Positions 18,737 to 28,632 of a stretch of DNA of 64,000 bases are shown here, in pieces. The stretch covers positions 186,001-250,000 of the forward strand of contig NZ_BCYT01000001.1 in the NCBI RefSeq assembly GCF_001598335.1, in the 5' to 3' direction. Position numbers and translations under genes: made by a program. The DNA comes from Sphingobium abikonense NBRC 16140. GTDB lineage: Bacteria > Pseudomonadota > Alphaproteobacteria > Sphingomonadales > Sphingomonadaceae. Each line of letters opens with the position of its first letter. Position 1 is the stretch's first letter. The notes beneath the pieces are model-generated. The model was not told the origin of the DNA. It was given only the letters and a program-made list of their open reading frames with translations, and did no database searches.

Positions 18737-20890
18737 ATGACCGAAAAGCCGACACTGGATCAATGGGCCGCCGCTGCCGCCAAGGAGGTGAAGGGCAAGG
18801 ATCTGACCTGGGAAACCCCGGAAGGGATCACGGTCAAGCCGCTCTACACGTCGGAGGATGTGACGGTCGATCCGGGGCTGCCGGGCTTCGCGCCGTTCAC
18901 GCGCGGCGTGCGCGCGTCCATGTATGCGGGGCGTCCCTGGACCATCCGTCAATATGCGGGCTTCTCCACCGCCGAGGAATCCAATGCCTTCTACCGCCGC
19001 AACCTGGCGGCCGGACAGAAAGGGTTATCGGTCGCTTTCGATCTCGCGACGCATCGCGGCTATGACAGCGATCATCCGCGTGTGACCGGCGATGTCGGCA
19101 AGGCCGGCGTGGCGATCGACAGTGTCGAGGACATGAAGATCCTGTTCGACGGCATCCCGCTCGACAAGATGTCGGTCAGCATGACGATGAACGGCGCGGT
19201 GATCCCCATCCTTGCTTTCTTCATTGTCGCGGGTGAAGAGCAGGGCGTCGATCGCGCGCTGCTCGACGGGACCATCCAGAACGACATCCTCAAGGAGTTC
19301 ATGGTCCGCAACACCTATATCTATCCCCCCGAACCCTCGATGCGGATCATCAGCGACATTTTCGGCTATACGTCGCGCGAGATGCCCAAGTTCAACAGCA
19401 TCTCCATTTCCGGCTATCATATGCAGGAAGCCGGTGCGACGCAGGTTCAGGAACTGGCCTTCACGATCGCGGACGGCATCGAATATGTGAAATACGGCGT
19501 GGCTTCGGGCCTCGACATCGACAAATTTGCCGGGCGTCTGTCCTTCTTCTTCGCCATCGGCATGAATTTCTTCATGGAGATCGCCAAGTTGCGCGCGGCG
19601 CGCGTGCTGTGGCATCGGGCGATGACGCAGCTTGGCGCGCAGCAGGAACGGTCCAAGATGCTGCGCACTCATTGCCAGACATCGGGCGTCTCTCTGACCG
19701 AGCAAGACCCCTATAACAATGTCATGCGCACCACGATCGAGGCGATGGCCGCGATGCTGGGCGGCACCCAGTCCTTGCACACCAACGCGCTGGACGAGGC
19801 GATTGCCCTCCCCACCGACTTTTCCGCACGCATCGCCCGCAATACCCAGTTGGTGATCCAGGAAGAAACCGGCATGTGCAATGTCGTCGATCCGCTGGGC
19901 GGCAGCTATTATGTAGAGGCGCTGACCCAGCAACTGGTCGACGCCGCGCAGGAGATTATCGACCGGGTCGAGGCGGAAGGCGGCATGGCGAAGGCGGTTG
20001 CGGCGGGCTGGCCCAAGGCGATGATCGAAACCGCTGCGGCCGCCCGTCAGGCGCGGGTCGACCGGGGCGAGGACGTGATCGTCGGCGTCAACAAATATCG
20101 CCTCGCCAATGAAGACCTGCTCGAAACGCTGGAGGTCGACAATACGAAGGTGCGCGAGGCGCAGATCGCCCGGATCAATCGGGTCAAGGCAGAGCGGGAC
20201 GAGGCGGCCTGCGAGGCGGCGCTTGAGGCGCTGCGGCTGGCTGCGGCAGGGCCGCAAGGCATCGAGAATAATTTGCTCGCCCATGCAGTGGAAGCGGCTC
20301 GCGCCCGTGCAACGCTGGGTGAAATCTCTTCCGCTATGGAGGACAGCTTCCAGCGTTATGGCACGCAGCCGACCCCGGTGAAGGGCGTCTATGCCGCGCC
20401 TTACAAGGATGACAGTCGCTGGAAACAGGTTCTCGACGGCGTGCAGGCCGTCGAACGGCGCCTCGGTCGAAAGCCCAAGCTTCTCGTTGCGAAGATGGGC
20501 CAGGATGGACACGACCGGGGCGCCAACATCATCGCATCGGCCTTTGGCGATATGGGTTTTGACGTGGTGTCAGGACCGCTGTTCCAGACGCCGGAGGAAA
20601 CGGTCGTGCTGGCGCTCGACAGCAATGCCGATGTGGTCGGCGCGTCCAGCCTGGCGGCAGGGCACAAGACGCTGATCCCCGAACTGATCCAGAAACTGCG
20701 CGAGCAGGGCCGCGGCGACATCAAGGTGATCGCGGGCGGGGTGATCCCGCCGCAGGATTATGACTTCCTCCGTGACGCGGGCGTTCAGGGCATTTATGGG
20801 CCGGGTTCCAATGTCGTGGAATGCGCCGCCGACGTGCTGCGCCTCCTCGGCCACAACATGCCCCCCGCCGGGCTGGAGGAAGCCGCGTAA
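18737..20890 (+). CDS. scpA: methylmalonyl-CoA mutase, single-chain
   Basis: A 717-residue adenosylcobalamin-dependent mutase interconverting (R)-methylmalonyl-CoA and succinyl-CoA. The N-terminal TIM barrel carries substrate-binding segments [15 protein letters not shown] and [18 protein letters not shown]. The C-terminal B12 domain has the cobalt-ligating DxHxxG motif (D590-G-H592-D-R-G595), followed by [13 protein letters not shown] and [12 protein letters not shown]. One polypeptide contains both parts, as in E. coli Sbm/ScpA. No small subunit and no MeaB/ArgK chaperone gene is seen in this cluster. The start at 18737 ([10 protein letters not shown]) follows the 18597-18710 repeat; only a weak ribosome binding site is visible. 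The upstream open frame crosses the repeat and is rejected. Confidence 0.96.
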   Translation: MTEKPTLDQWAAAAAKEVKGKDLTWETPEGITVKPLYTSEDVTVDPGLPGFAPFTRGVRASMYAGRPWTIRQYAGFSTAEESNAFYRRNLAAGQKGLSVAFDLATHRGYDSDHPRVTGDVGKAGVAIDSVEDMKILFDGIPLDKMSVSMTMNGAVIPILAFFIVAGEEQGVDRALLDGTIQNDILKEFMVRNTYIYPPEPSMRIISDIFGYTSREMPKFNSISISGYHMQEAGATQVQELAFTIADGIEYVKYGVASGLDIDKFAGRLSFFFAIGMNFFMEIAKLRAARVLWHRAMTQLGAQQERSKMLRTHCQTSGVSLTEQDPYNNVMRTTIEAMAAMLGGTQSLHTNALDEAIALPTDFSARIARNTQLVIQEETGMCNVVDPLGGSYYVEALTQQLVDAAQEIIDRVEAEGGMAKAVAAGWPKAMIETAAAARQARVDRGEDVIVGVNKYRLANEDLLETLEVDNTKVREAQIARINRVKAERDEAACEAALEALRLAAAGPQGIENNLLAHAVEAARARATLGEISSAMEDSFQRYGTQPTPVKGVYAAPYKDDSRWKQVLDGVQAVERRLGRKPKLLVAKMGQDGHDRGANIIASAFGDMGFDVVSGPLFQTPEETVVLALDSNADVVGASSLAAGHKTLIPELIQKLREQGRGDIKVIAGGVIPPQDYDFLRDAGVQGIYGPGSNVVECAADVLRLLGHNMPPAGLEEAA

Positions 20891-20904
20891 TGCTAACTTA
20901 TTAT

Positions 20905-20978
20905 CCGTTCGCTTCGAGCGCAGTCGAGAAGCGTAGAGTGCAGGGTTATGGTTTCTCGACTTCGCTCGAAACGAACGG
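20905..20978. repeat. palindromic repeat upstream of bioB
   Basis: The left arm CCGTTCGCTTCGAGCGCAGT plus CGAGAAGC mirrors the right arm GTTTCTCGACTTCGCTCGAA plus ACGAACGG, giving an imperfect stem of about 28 bp with an 18-nt loop. It shares its CCGTTCG/CGAACGG ends with the 18597-18710 element. Its last bases (CGG) run straight into AG to form the GGAG ribosome binding site of bioB. Confidence 0.85.
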
Positions 20979-20987
20979 AGCTTTCGC

Positions 20988-21992
20988 ATGACCACTGCCA
21001 ACGCCCGCACCGACTGGACGCGCGAGGAAATCGCCGCGCTGTTTGACCTGCCGTTCAACGACCTGATGTTCGAGGCGCAGTCGATCCATCGCGCCAACTT
21101 CCCGCGCAACGAAGTGCAACTGTCCACTTTGCTTTCGATCAAGACCGGCGGCTGCCCAGAGGATTGCGGTTATTGCAACCAGTCCGCCCATGCCGAAAGC
21201 GGCCTGAAGGCGCAAAAGCTGATGAGCGTGCAGGCCGTGATGCAGGCGGCGGCGCAGGCGAAGGATGCGGGCAGCTCGCGCTTCTGCATGGGCGCGGCCT
21301 GGCGCAACCCCAAGGATCGCGACATGCCCGCCATCGTCGAGATGGTAAAGGGCGTGCGCCAGATGGGCATGGAAACCTGCATGACGCTGGGGATGCTCAG
21401 CGAAAGCCAGGCGGCCATGCTCGCAGAGGCGGGCCTCGACTATTACAACCACAATATCGACACCTCGCCCGAACATTATGAGAAGGTCATCACGACGCGG
21501 ACCTTTGACGACCGGCTGATGACGCTGGAAAATGTCCGCAATTCCGGCATCAATGTGTGCAGCGGCGGCATCGTGGGCATGGGTGAGACGCGCGAGGATC
21601 GCGTCGGCTTTCTGCACGCGCTCGCCGTTCTGCCGCGCCATCCCGAAAGTGTGCCGATCAACGCACTGGTGCCGGTCAAGGGCACGGTGCTGGGCAATAT
21701 GCTGGCCGACACGCCGCTCGCCAAGATCGACGAGATCGAGTTCGTGCGGACGGTGGCGGTCGCGCGGATCGTGATGCCGCAGAGCATGGTGCGGCTGAGC
21801 GCGGGCCGCGAGAGCATGAGCGAGGCGTGCCAGGCGCTCTGCTTCATGGCGGGCGCGAACAGCATCTTCACCGGCGACAAGCTGCTGACCACCGCCAATG
21901 CAGGCGACGACAAGGACGCGGCACTGTTTGCGAAGCTCGGCGTCGTGCCGATGCAGGCGGAGGTGAAGCTCGAGCTGGAGGCGGCGGAGTGA
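20988..21992 (+). CDS. bioB: biotin synthase
   Basis: A 334-residue radical-SAM enzyme inserting sulfur into dethiobiotin. The CxxxCxxC cluster motif is visible as CPEDCGYC near residues 55-62, after LSIKTGG. The N-terminal [10 protein letters not shown], the [11 protein letters not shown] segment and the C-terminal [11 protein letters not shown] are standard for BioB. GGAG lies 7 nt upstream of the ATG, and its first two Gs are the end of the preceding palindromic repeat. The rest of the biotin pathway is not in this window. Its placement between the mutase and pccA genes links cofactor synthesis with the biotin-dependent carboxylase. Confidence 0.97.
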   Translation: MTTANARTDWTREEIAALFDLPFNDLMFEAQSIHRANFPRNEVQLSTLLSIKTGGCPEDCGYCNQSAHAESGLKAQKLMSVQAVMQAAAQAKDAGSSRFCMGAAWRNPKDRDMPAIVEMVKGVRQMGMETCMTLGMLSESQAAMLAEAGLDYYNHNIDTSPEHYEKVITTRTFDDRLMTLENVRNSGINVCSGGIVGMGETREDRVGFLHALAVLPRHPESVPINALVPVKGTVLGNMLADTPLAKIDEIEFVRTVAVARIVMPQSMVRLSAGRESMSEACQALCFMAGANSIFTGDKLLTTANAGDDKDAALFAKLGVVPMQAEVKLELEAAE

Positions 21993-22004
21993 CATTCGCG
22001 CCCA

Positions 22005-22099
22005 GCTTCGTCACCCCGGATTTAATCCGGGGTCCCGCTTCTTCTTCGGCGCTGCCAGGCAAGAAAGCGGGATACCGGATCAAGTCCGGCATGACAAGC
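22005..22099. repeat. palindromic repeat downstream of bioB
   Basis: The left arm GCTTCGTCACCCCGGATTTA plus ATCCGGGGTCCCGCTT is mirrored by AAAGCGGGATACCGGATCAA plus GTCCGGCATGACAAGC, with about 22 nt between the arms. Each arm is itself close to palindromic around CCGGAT-N3-ATCCGG. This matches the GTCACCCCGG...CCGGGATGAC intergenic repeat type that I recall from sphingomonads. It lies between bioB and the small membrane-protein gene. Confidence 0.85.
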
Positions 22100-22121
22100 A
22101 TCAAGATGTCGAAGTTTTGAA

Positions 22122-22343
22122 ATGAAGGGTGTCACACCGCTCGGCTACGCGATCGTGACGTTAGCCTACTGGTGGTGTGCACTGACAATTTTGGGGCTGA
22201 TCTCCGTCACGTTCCATTGCAGAAGTTATGGGGATGACGCCTGTTGGGAGGCCTCAAGGCCAATCCTCTGGGGTGGGTTATGTTTAGGAGCGGTGGGGTA
22301 CGTCTTCGTAATTCGCCGGTTAAAGAATAAGGGCAAGGATTAG
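22122..22343 (+). CDS. small hypothetical membrane protein, two predicted helices
   Basis: A 73-residue protein that I do not recognise. It has two hydrophobic segments (about residues 8-30 and 48-65) separated by a short loop with two cysteines (HCRSYGDDACWE), and a basic C-terminus RRLKNKGKD. The topology suggests both termini on the cytoplasmic side. Codon use is less GC-biased than in the neighbouring bioB and pccA genes. There is a GAAATGAAGGG context but no strong ribosome binding site. It begins 22 bp after a palindromic repeat and stops 6 bp before pccA, so it is probably in the same transcript. It may be a recent insertion or a rapidly evolving gene. Confidence 0.55.
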   Translation: MKGVTPLGYAIVTLAYWWCALTILGLISVTFHCRSYGDDACWEASRPILWGGLCLGAVGYVFVIRRLKNKGKD

Positions 22344-22349
22344 AACGAT

Positions 22350-24350
22350 ATGCCAATCACCAAGATCCTGATCGCGAACCGTGGCGAGATCGCGTGCCGT
22401 GTCATGCGCACGGCCAAGAAGATGGGCATCGCGACCGTCGCGGTCTATTCTGATGCTGATGCGCGCGCGCCGCATGTGCTGATGGCGGACGAGGCCGTGC
22501 ATATCGGCCCTTCACCCGCCGCCCAGTCATACCTGATCGCCGACAAGATCATCGCGGCCTGCAAGCAGACCGGCGCGGACGCGGTGCATCCGGGGTATGG
22601 TTTTCTGTCCGAGCGCGAGAGCTTCCGCAAGGCGCTCGACGCCGAGGGCATCATCTTCATCGGCCCCCCCGCCAACGCCATCGCCGCGATGGGCGACAAG
22701 ATCGAGTCCAAGAAGCTCGCCAAGCAGGCCGGCGTCAATGTCGTCCCCGGCTTCGTCGGGGAGATCGAGGACACCGACCACGCCGTCCGTATCTCCAACG
22801 AGATCGGCTATCCGGTGATGATGAAGGCGTCGGCCGGCGGCGGCGGCAAGGGGATGCGCCTTGCTTACTCCGAGCAGGATGTGCGCGAAGGGTTCGAGGC
22901 GACCAAGCGCGAGGGCCTTGCCAGCTTCGGCGACGACCGCGTGTTCATCGAGAAGTTCATCGAAAGCCCGCGCCATATCGAAATCCAGGTGCTGGGCGAT
23001 CAGCATGGCAACATCGTCTATCTGAACGAGCGCGAATGTTCGATCCAGCGCCGCCACCAGAAGGTGGTCGAAGAAGCGCCCTCGCCCTTCGTGTCCCCTG
23101 AAATGCGCAAGAAGATGGGCGAGCAGTGCGTCGCGCTGGCCCGGGCGGTCGGCTATTTCAGCGCCGGCACGGTCGAACTGATCGTAAGCGGCGCGGACAC
23201 GACCGGCGACAGCTTCTACTTCTTGGAAATGAACACCCGGCTTCAAGTGGAGCATTGCGTCACCGAAGAAATTACCGGCGTCGATCTGGTCGAGCAGATG
23301 ATCCGCGTCGCCAATGGCGAAAAACTGGCCTTCACCCAGGATGAGGTCAAGCTCAACGGCTGGGCGGTCGAGACCCGTGTTTATGCCGAGGACCCCTATC
23401 GCGGCTTCCTGCCCTCAACCGGCCGCCTCGTCCGCTACAATCCGCCCGAGGAGGGGGGCGACGAGACCGGCGCGAAGGTCCGCGTGGACGATGGCGTGGC
23501 CGAGGGCGGCGACGTGTCCATGTTCTACGACCCGATGATCGCGAAGCTGGTGACATGGGCGCCCACGCGTCTCGAAGCCATCGACAAACAGATCGAGGCG
23601 CTTGATCGGTTCGAGATCGAAGGGCCGGGGCATAATATCGATTTCCTGTCGGCGCTGATGCAGCACGAGCGGTTCCGTTCCGGCAACATCACCACCGGCT
23701 TCATCGCCGAGGAATATCCCGAAGGGTTCAAGGGCGCGCCCGCGTCACCGGAACTGCTGAAGCGGCTGTCAGCCATCGGCGCATTTGCCGCGATGGCGCA
23801 GGCCGATCGCGCACGTCGTATCGAAGGACAGTTGGGCAAGCGGCTGTCTCCGCCCACTGGCTGGCAGGTGAAGATCGGCGACGCGCTGCATGATGTCGTG
23901 ATTGATGGCGATGACGTCACCGTGGACGGCGAGAGCGTCGATATGGCGCTGGAATATACGCCCGGCGATCGGCTGATCGAGGCGGAATTTGGCGATGACA
24001 TGCTGGCTGTGCGGATTGCGGCGGCACGGTCGGGTTTTGTCTTGACCGCCCATGGCGCAAGCCACCGCCTGCGCATCCTGCCTGCCCATGCTGCGCCCTA
24101 TGCTGCGCACATGCTGGAAAAGGTCGCACCAGACCTGTCCAAATATCTGATCTGCCCGATGCCCGGCCTGCTGGTCGCGCTCAATGTCAAGGAAGGCGAC
24201 AAGGTCGAGGTTGGCCAGCCGCTTGCCGTAATCGAAGCCATGAAAATGGAGAATATCCTGCGCGCGGGCAAGGCCGGGACGGTCAAGAGCGTGTCGGCTG
24301 CGCAGGGCGAGAGCCTGCCGGTCGACGCCGTGATCCTGGAACTGGAATAG
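22350..24350 (+). CDS. pccA: propionyl/acetyl-CoA carboxylase alpha subunit (biotin carboxylase plus BCCP)
   Basis: A 666-residue biotin-dependent carboxylase subunit. The N-terminal biotin carboxylase domain contains ILIANRGEIACRV at the start, the glycine-rich ATP loop KASAGGGGKGMR at about 156-167, and EMNTRLQVEH. The middle BT domain (about 460-590) mediates contact with the beta subunit. The C-terminal biotinyl domain has EAMKMEN with the biotinylated Lys632. With PccB it carboxylates propionyl-CoA. It is separated from pccB by four other metabolic genes on the same strand. Acetyl-CoA or 3-methylcrotonyl-CoA carboxylases are related alternatives, but the mutase/epimerase context favours propionyl-CoA. 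Confidence 0.95.
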   Translation: MPITKILIANRGEIACRVMRTAKKMGIATVAVYSDADARAPHVLMADEAVHIGPSPAAQSYLIADKIIAACKQTGADAVHPGYGFLSERESFRKALDAEGIIFIGPPANAIAAMGDKIESKKLAKQAGVNVVPGFVGEIEDTDHAVRISNEIGYPVMMKASAGGGGKGMRLAYSEQDVREGFEATKREGLASFGDDRVFIEKFIESPRHIEIQVLGDQHGNIVYLNERECSIQRRHQKVVEEAPSPFVSPEMRKKMGEQCVALARAVGYFSAGTVELIVSGADTTGDSFYFLEMNTRLQVEHCVTEEITGVDLVEQMIRVANGEKLAFTQDEVKLNGWAVETRVYAEDPYRGFLPSTGRLVRYNPPEEGGDETGAKVRVDDGVAEGGDVSMFYDPMIAKLVTWAPTRLEAIDKQIEALDRFEIEGPGHNIDFLSALMQHERFRSGNITTGFIAEEYPEGFKGAPASPELLKRLSAIGAFAAMAQADRARRIEGQLGKRLSPPTGWQVKIGDALHDVVIDGDDVTVDGESVDMALEYTPGDRLIEAEFGDDMLAVRIAAARSGFVLTAHGASHRLRILPAHAAPYAAHMLEKVAPDLSKYLICPMPGLLVALNVKEGDKVEVGQPLAVIEAMKMENILRAGKAGTVKSVSAAQGESLPVDAVILELE

Positions 24351-24390
24351 GCGGGGTTCCGCAGAGGGCTTGTCGAGCAAGTCGTCTGCG

Positions 24391-25499
24391 ATGGCTCGGA
24401 TCGCTCTGCCTTCCCCCTCGACGGCGGGGGCGTGGGCCGCTATCCGCGACGCGATGCACGGCTATATCGCTCCGCTTCGGCTGCGCCTGGATGGCGAAGC
24501 GCTGGTGTCCAACTGGCGCTGGCTTGCACAGATGAGCGGCTCTGCGGCCTGCGGCGCTGCGATCAAGGCCAATGGCTATGGTCTTGGCGCGGAGGCCGTC
24601 ATGCGACACCTGATCCGCGCAGGGTGCCGCGATTTTTTCGTCTCCAACTGGGGGGAGGCTCAAGCGCTCGAGCCACTGGTGACGGATGACGTTCGCCTGT
24701 CCGTTCTGCATGGCGTGCGGAGCGAGGATATGGCGATCGCTACCGAGTCGCGCGCTAAGCCGGTTTTGTCGACGCCGGCCCAGATTGCGCGATGGCGCGA
24801 TGCGGGCGGTAAGCCGTGCGATGTCATGATCGATACCGGGATGAACCGGCTGGGACTGGACTGGCGGAGCGAGACTCTGGTCGCGCTTAATGGGCTGACT
24901 GTCGAAACGGTCATGAGCCATCTCGCTTCAGCCGATGAAGAGGTGGCCCTTAATAGGGTGCAGCAGGACCGCTTCGCCGACATTGCTCGTCGCGTGCCCG
25001 GGGAGCGCCACAGCCTGGCGAACAGTGCGGGCATTTGCCGTGGAGCAAACTATCACTTCGATCTGACACGGCCGGGAATTGCGCTTTACGGCGGCGTGCC
25101 TCATGCCAGGGCAGCCGGGCATATCCGCCAGGTCGTGCAACCGCAGGCGCAGATATTGCAACGGCGCCGGCTGATCGCCGGGGACAGCATCGGCTATAAT
25201 GCGACCTTCACCGCGGTGGATGATCATGAGGTGGCCATTTTGAACCTTGGCTATGCGGATGGCTATCTGCGTGGTTTTTCCGGCACGGGTGCGGCAAGCG
25301 TGGCGGGCATTCGCCTGCCGGTGCTCGGACGGGTGTCAATGGACCTGGCGGCGATCGACGTCAGCGCCGTGGCGGACCTGTCTGAAGGAGACTGGATCGA
25401 CATCGACTATGACCTGCGCCGCGCCTCCGCCGCATCGGGTCTGTCGCAATATGAACTGCTGACAGGACTTGGCGCGCGTTATGACCGGGTATGGGCTTG

Positions 25500-25500
<1 letters not shown>
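24391..25500 (+). CDS. alr: alanine racemase
   Basis: A fold-type III PLP enzyme that makes D-alanine for peptidoglycan. The PLP-lysine motif [11 protein letters not shown], the catalytic tyrosine region SIGYNATF and the C-terminal [14 protein letters not shown] are visible. The start is uncertain: ATG 24391 gives 369 residues with the PLP lysine at 59. ATG 24454 gives 348 residues with the lysine at 38, closer to the family norm. A TTG at 24370 is also possible. None has a clear Shine-Dalgarno. The stop TGA at 25498-25500 shares its A with the ATG of the DUF2256 gene. Confidence 0.9.
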
Positions 25501-25645
<145 letters not shown>

Positions 25646-25646
<1 letters not shown>

Positions 25647-25679
25647 AAAGGCAGCCGGCTATCGACCGGCGGCCTTTTT
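25646..25679. terminator. rho-independent terminator after alr-DUF2256, possibly bidirectional
   Basis: AAAAGGC-A-GCCGG, a 7-nt loop, then CCGGC-G-GCCTTTTT form a stable stem followed by five Ts on the plus strand. The mirrored A-run means it could also stop the convergent thiolase transcript that ends at 25698. Confidence 0.85.
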
Positions 25680-25697
25680 CTGATCATGCAGTGCGGA

Positions 25698-26870
25698 TCA
25701 GCGTTCGATGCACATAGCAACGCCCATGCCGCCGCCGATGCACAGCGTGGCCAATCCCTTCTTCGCATCGCGCTTGCCCATCTCGTAGAGCAAGGTCGTC
25801 AGCACGCGCGCGCCCGATGCGCCGATGGGGTGGCCGATCGCGATCGCACCGCCATTCACATTGACCTTTTCAGGGTCGAATCCCAGTTCCTGGCTGACCG
25901 ACAGGGCCTGCGCGGCGAAGGCCTCATTGGCTTCGATCAGGTCAAGATCGGCGACCGACCATCCCGCCTTGGCCAAGGCCTTGCGGCTCGCGGGAGCCGG
26001 GCCGATGCCCATGATCGACGGGTCAACGCCGCACGTGCCGAAGCCCGCGATACGACCCAGGATCGTCGCGCCGCGCTTTGCGGCTTCATCGGCCGTCATC
26101 AGCACCAGCGCGGCGGCGCCATCGTTCAGTCCGCTGGCATTGCCAGCCGTGACCGTACCATCCTTCTTGAAAGCGGGCTTAAGCCCACTCATCGCCTCGA
26201 CTGTCGCGCCGTCGCGTATATATTCGTCTGTGTCGACAATCGTGTCGCCCTTGCGTCCCTTCACCGTCACCGGCGCGATTTCATCCTTGAAGCGACCGGA
26301 GGATCGCGCCGCCGATGCCTTCTTCTGGCTCGAAACGGCGAATGCGTCCTGCGCTTCCCGGCTGATCTGATATTTTTCAGCCAGGTTTTCGGCGGTGATG
26401 CCCATATGATAGGCGTTGAAGGCGTCGGTCAGGCCGTCAACGATCATCGTATCGACCAAGCTGACATTGCCCATTTTCTGGCCGGCGCGCAGGAACTGGG
26501 CATGCGGCGCAAGCGACATATTTTCCTGCCCACCCGCGACCATGATGCGCGCGTCGCCGAGCGCGATGGCCTGCGCTGCGAGCGCGACTGCGCGAAGGCC
26601 CGATCCGCACACCTGATTGATCGCAAAGGCGGTGCGATCCACCGGGATGCCGGCGGCGACCGCCGCCTGCCGGGCGGGGTTCTGGCCCAGGCCCGCGGTC
26701 AGCACATGGCCCAATATCACCTCATCTACTTCGTCGGCCGAAACCCGTGCCTGCTCCAGCGCGGCCCGGATCGCGGTCTGGCCCAGGACATGCGCCGGCG
26801 TGGTGCTGAAGGCGCCAAGGAAACTGCCCACGGGGGTACGCTTCGCGGCGGTGATGACGATGTCTAACAA
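25698..26870 (-). CDS. phaA: acetyl-CoA C-acetyltransferase (PHA-type beta-ketothiolase)
   Basis: A thiolase of 390 residues when started at the TTG at 26870, which reads [20 protein letters not shown], the classic PhaA opening. AAGAGGA lies about 9 nt upstream. An ATG at 26930 would add 20 residues of non-family sequence and overlap the upstream gene. Motifs: NQVCGSGLR (nucleophilic Cys), [16 protein letters not shown] and CIGGGMG. It condenses two acetyl-CoA to acetoacetyl-CoA, the first step of polyhydroxybutyrate synthesis. It lies 49 bp downstream of the PhaC-like gene. A separate acetoacetyl-CoA reductase gene is not seen nearby. Confidence 0.92.
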   Translation of the reverse strand: MLDIVITAAKRTPVGSFLGAFSTTPAHVLGQTAIRAALEQARVSADEVDEVILGHVLTAGLGQNPARQAAVAAGIPVDRTAFAINQVCGSGLRAVALAAQAIALGDARIMVAGGQENMSLAPHAQFLRAGQKMGNVSLVDTMIVDGLTDAFNAYHMGITAENLAEKYQISREAQDAFAVSSQKKASAARSSGRFKDEIAPVTVKGRKGDTIVDTDEYIRDGATVEAMSGLKPAFKKDGTVTAGNASGLNDGAAALVLMTADEAAKRGATILGRIAGFGTCGVDPSIMGIGPAPASRKALAKAGWSVADLDLIEANEAFAAQALSVSQELGFDPEKVNVNGGAIAIGHPIGASGARVLTTLLYEMGKRDAKKGLATLCIGGGMGVAMCIER

Positions 26871-26919
26871 GGCCTCTATCCTCTTCGATGGTGCATGGGA
26901 TTTCGCAGGCGCAATAGCA

Positions 26920-28008
26920 TCAGCCGCCATGACTGGAAAGCCAATGGGACAAAGGTACCCATAACAGGTCGCGCGCGCGACCACCCACGACCATGCCGAC
27001 ATGGCCAAGAGACAGGTTGCGCACGTCACGCAGGTTCGGGCTGGCGGCAGCGGGGACGATACGGTCGGTGGTCGAGCGGATCGACAAGGTAGGGCAGTCG
27101 AGGTCTTCGGGGGCGACCACTTTGTCGTCAATGCGCCATTGCCCCCGGCCAGGCGTGTCCGCCGCGTAAAAATGTTCAAACAGATCGCGGCCCGCCGCAT
27201 AACTGAGCGGCGCACCTTCATTCGCCCAATCCTCGACCGCCAGAAATGCCTGTTCGGCGTCCGATCCCGGTTCGGCGTCGGCGAAGGCGGCGAATTTGCG
27301 GATGGTGCGCGCAGGGTCCATCGCCCAGAAACCGGATTGCAGCACTTCCATGGGAACATAGCCGATCCGCTGGCACATCGGCTTCGCGCCACGCCACAGC
27401 CCGGCGATCAAATCCAGATCGGCGCCAGGAAAACGACTGAAGCGCCAGGGGGCGGCTATGGTCGCAACGGCTGTCGCTGGGATGAGCGCCGCCACACCCA
27501 GCGCCAGACTGCCGCCCAGGCAGTAGCCGACAAGGATGGGCGGGCGGGGAAGGGCGGCGAGCAGCGGCAGCAGCCTTTCCGTCACATGCCGGTCCAGGCC
27601 GAGCGCCGCATCCGAAGCGCCCGGCGCGCCCCAATCGACCAGATAGGCGTCATGCCCTGCTGCGGCCATGTGGCGCAGCAAGGACCGCCGCTCGGACAGA
27701 TCAAGCACGCGCGGCGGATTGATGAGCGAGGGAATGAAAACGACCGGAACGCCTTCCGTTCCCGCGCCATATTGCAGCAACCGGGCCGGTCCTGCCTTGG
27801 CGATACAGCGGCCCGCCTCATGTGGCGGCGGACGATCAGCGATTTGATATTTCCGCAGCCCCGCAAGCGCGCGCTTGCGCAAGTCTGGATCGCCCTCCGT
27901 TTCGCGCCATAAAATATTGAGAAAAAGGGGCAAAGGCCGGGGGCCATGTTGCGGTGCGGCAACGCCCTGTGCTAATGCGGCATCTGCAGGTGTGGGAGAG
28001 GTATCCAT
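26920..28008 (-). CDS. phaC: PhaC-like polyhydroxyalkanoate synthase (alpha/beta hydrolase fold, class III-like)
   Basis: A 362-residue protein with the PHA synthase lipase-box variant GYCLGG (nucleophile Cys163), and candidate catalytic Asp315 (TTDRIVP) and His336 (GHVGMVV). The N-half segment [20 protein letters not shown] followed by LVDWG resembles class III PhaC. The size also fits class III, which normally needs a PhaE partner; none is visible here. The only plausible ATG (28008) overlaps the phaR ATG on the other strand within the tetramer CATG. Neighbours thiolase and phaR support a role in PHA metabolism. A PHA-related hydrolase is the alternative. Confidence 0.8.
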   Translation of the reverse strand: MDTSPTPADAALAQGVAAPQHGPRPLPLFLNILWRETEGDPDLRKRALAGLRKYQIADRPPPHEAGRCIAKAGPARLLQYGAGTEGVPVVFIPSLINPPRVLDLSERRSLLRHMAAAGHDAYLVDWGAPGASDAALGLDRHVTERLLPLLAALPRPPILVGYCLGGSLALGVAALIPATAVATIAAPWRFSRFPGADLDLIAGLWRGAKPMCQRIGYVPMEVLQSGFWAMDPARTIRKFAAFADAEPGSDAEQAFLAVEDWANEGAPLSYAAGRDLFEHFYAADTPGRGQWRIDDKVVAPEDLDCPTLSIRSTTDRIVPAAASPNLRDVRNLSLGHVGMVVGGRARDLLWVPLSHWLSSHGG

Positions 28009-28591
28009 GTCCAAATCAAAGGCCGCCAATAGTTCGGAACCGGTCGTCATCAAGAAGTACGCCAACAGGCGGCTCTATAACACCGAAACATCCAGTTACA
28101 TTACCCTGGACCTGCTGTCGCAAATGACGCGGGAGGGGCGGGAATTTGTGGTCGTCGATGCCAAGACTGGCGAGGACATCACCCATAATGTGCTGACGCA
28201 GATCATCATGGAAGAGGAACAGCGCGGCAAGAATATGCTGCCTGTCAACTTCCTGCGGCAGCTGATCGCCATGTACGGCGATTCGATGCAATCCATGGTG
28301 CCGCAATATCTCGAAGCGTCGATGGATGCATTCCGCAAGAATCAGCAGCAATTTCAGGAAGCGATGAAAGGGGCGTTCGGCGGCGGCCCGCTCGCCGAGA
28401 TCGCCAAGCGCAACATGCAGATGTTCGAAGCGGCCGCCAGCGCCTTTGGTAACGGCGTGCCGGGAATGCCAGGCATGCCGGGCGCCCAACCGGCGGCGGC
28501 TAGCGCATCGGAAGGCGCGAAGGATGACGAGATCGCTGAACTCAAGGCGCAATTGGCCGCGCTTAACGCCAAGATCGACAAGCTGAGCTGA
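28007..28591 (+). CDS. phaR: polyhydroxyalkanoate synthesis repressor PhaR
   Basis: A 194-residue regulator. The N-terminal PHB/PHA accumulation regulator DNA-binding domain includes VIKKYANRRLYNTETSSYIT at about 14-33. The PHB-binding regions follow (MLPVNFLRQLIAMYGDSMQS, about 75-95), then a Gly/Met/Pro-rich linker (GMPGMPGAQPAAA) and a short C-terminal coiled coil (EIAELKAQLAALNAKIDKL). PhaR binds PHA granules and represses phasin and its own genes. GGAGAGG lies 5 nt upstream of the ATG. It is divergent from the PhaC-like gene with overlapping start codons. Confidence 0.96.
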   Translation: MSKSKAANSSEPVVIKKYANRRLYNTETSSYITLDLLSQMTREGREFVVVDAKTGEDITHNVLTQIIMEEEQRGKNMLPVNFLRQLIAMYGDSMQSMVPQYLEASMDAFRKNQQQFQEAMKGAFGGGPLAEIAKRNMQMFEAAASAFGNGVPGMPGMPGAQPAAASASEGAKDDEIAELKAQLAALNAKIDKLS

Positions 28592-28632
28592 CCGCTTCGG
28601 CAAAGGGTCGACAGGGATGGCGCGTCTGGCCT

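Noticed and set aside
28009..28065. TTG start that would extend the PhaC-like protein into phaR
   Set aside because: It would lie inside the phaR coding region, and the translated extension has no PhaC character.
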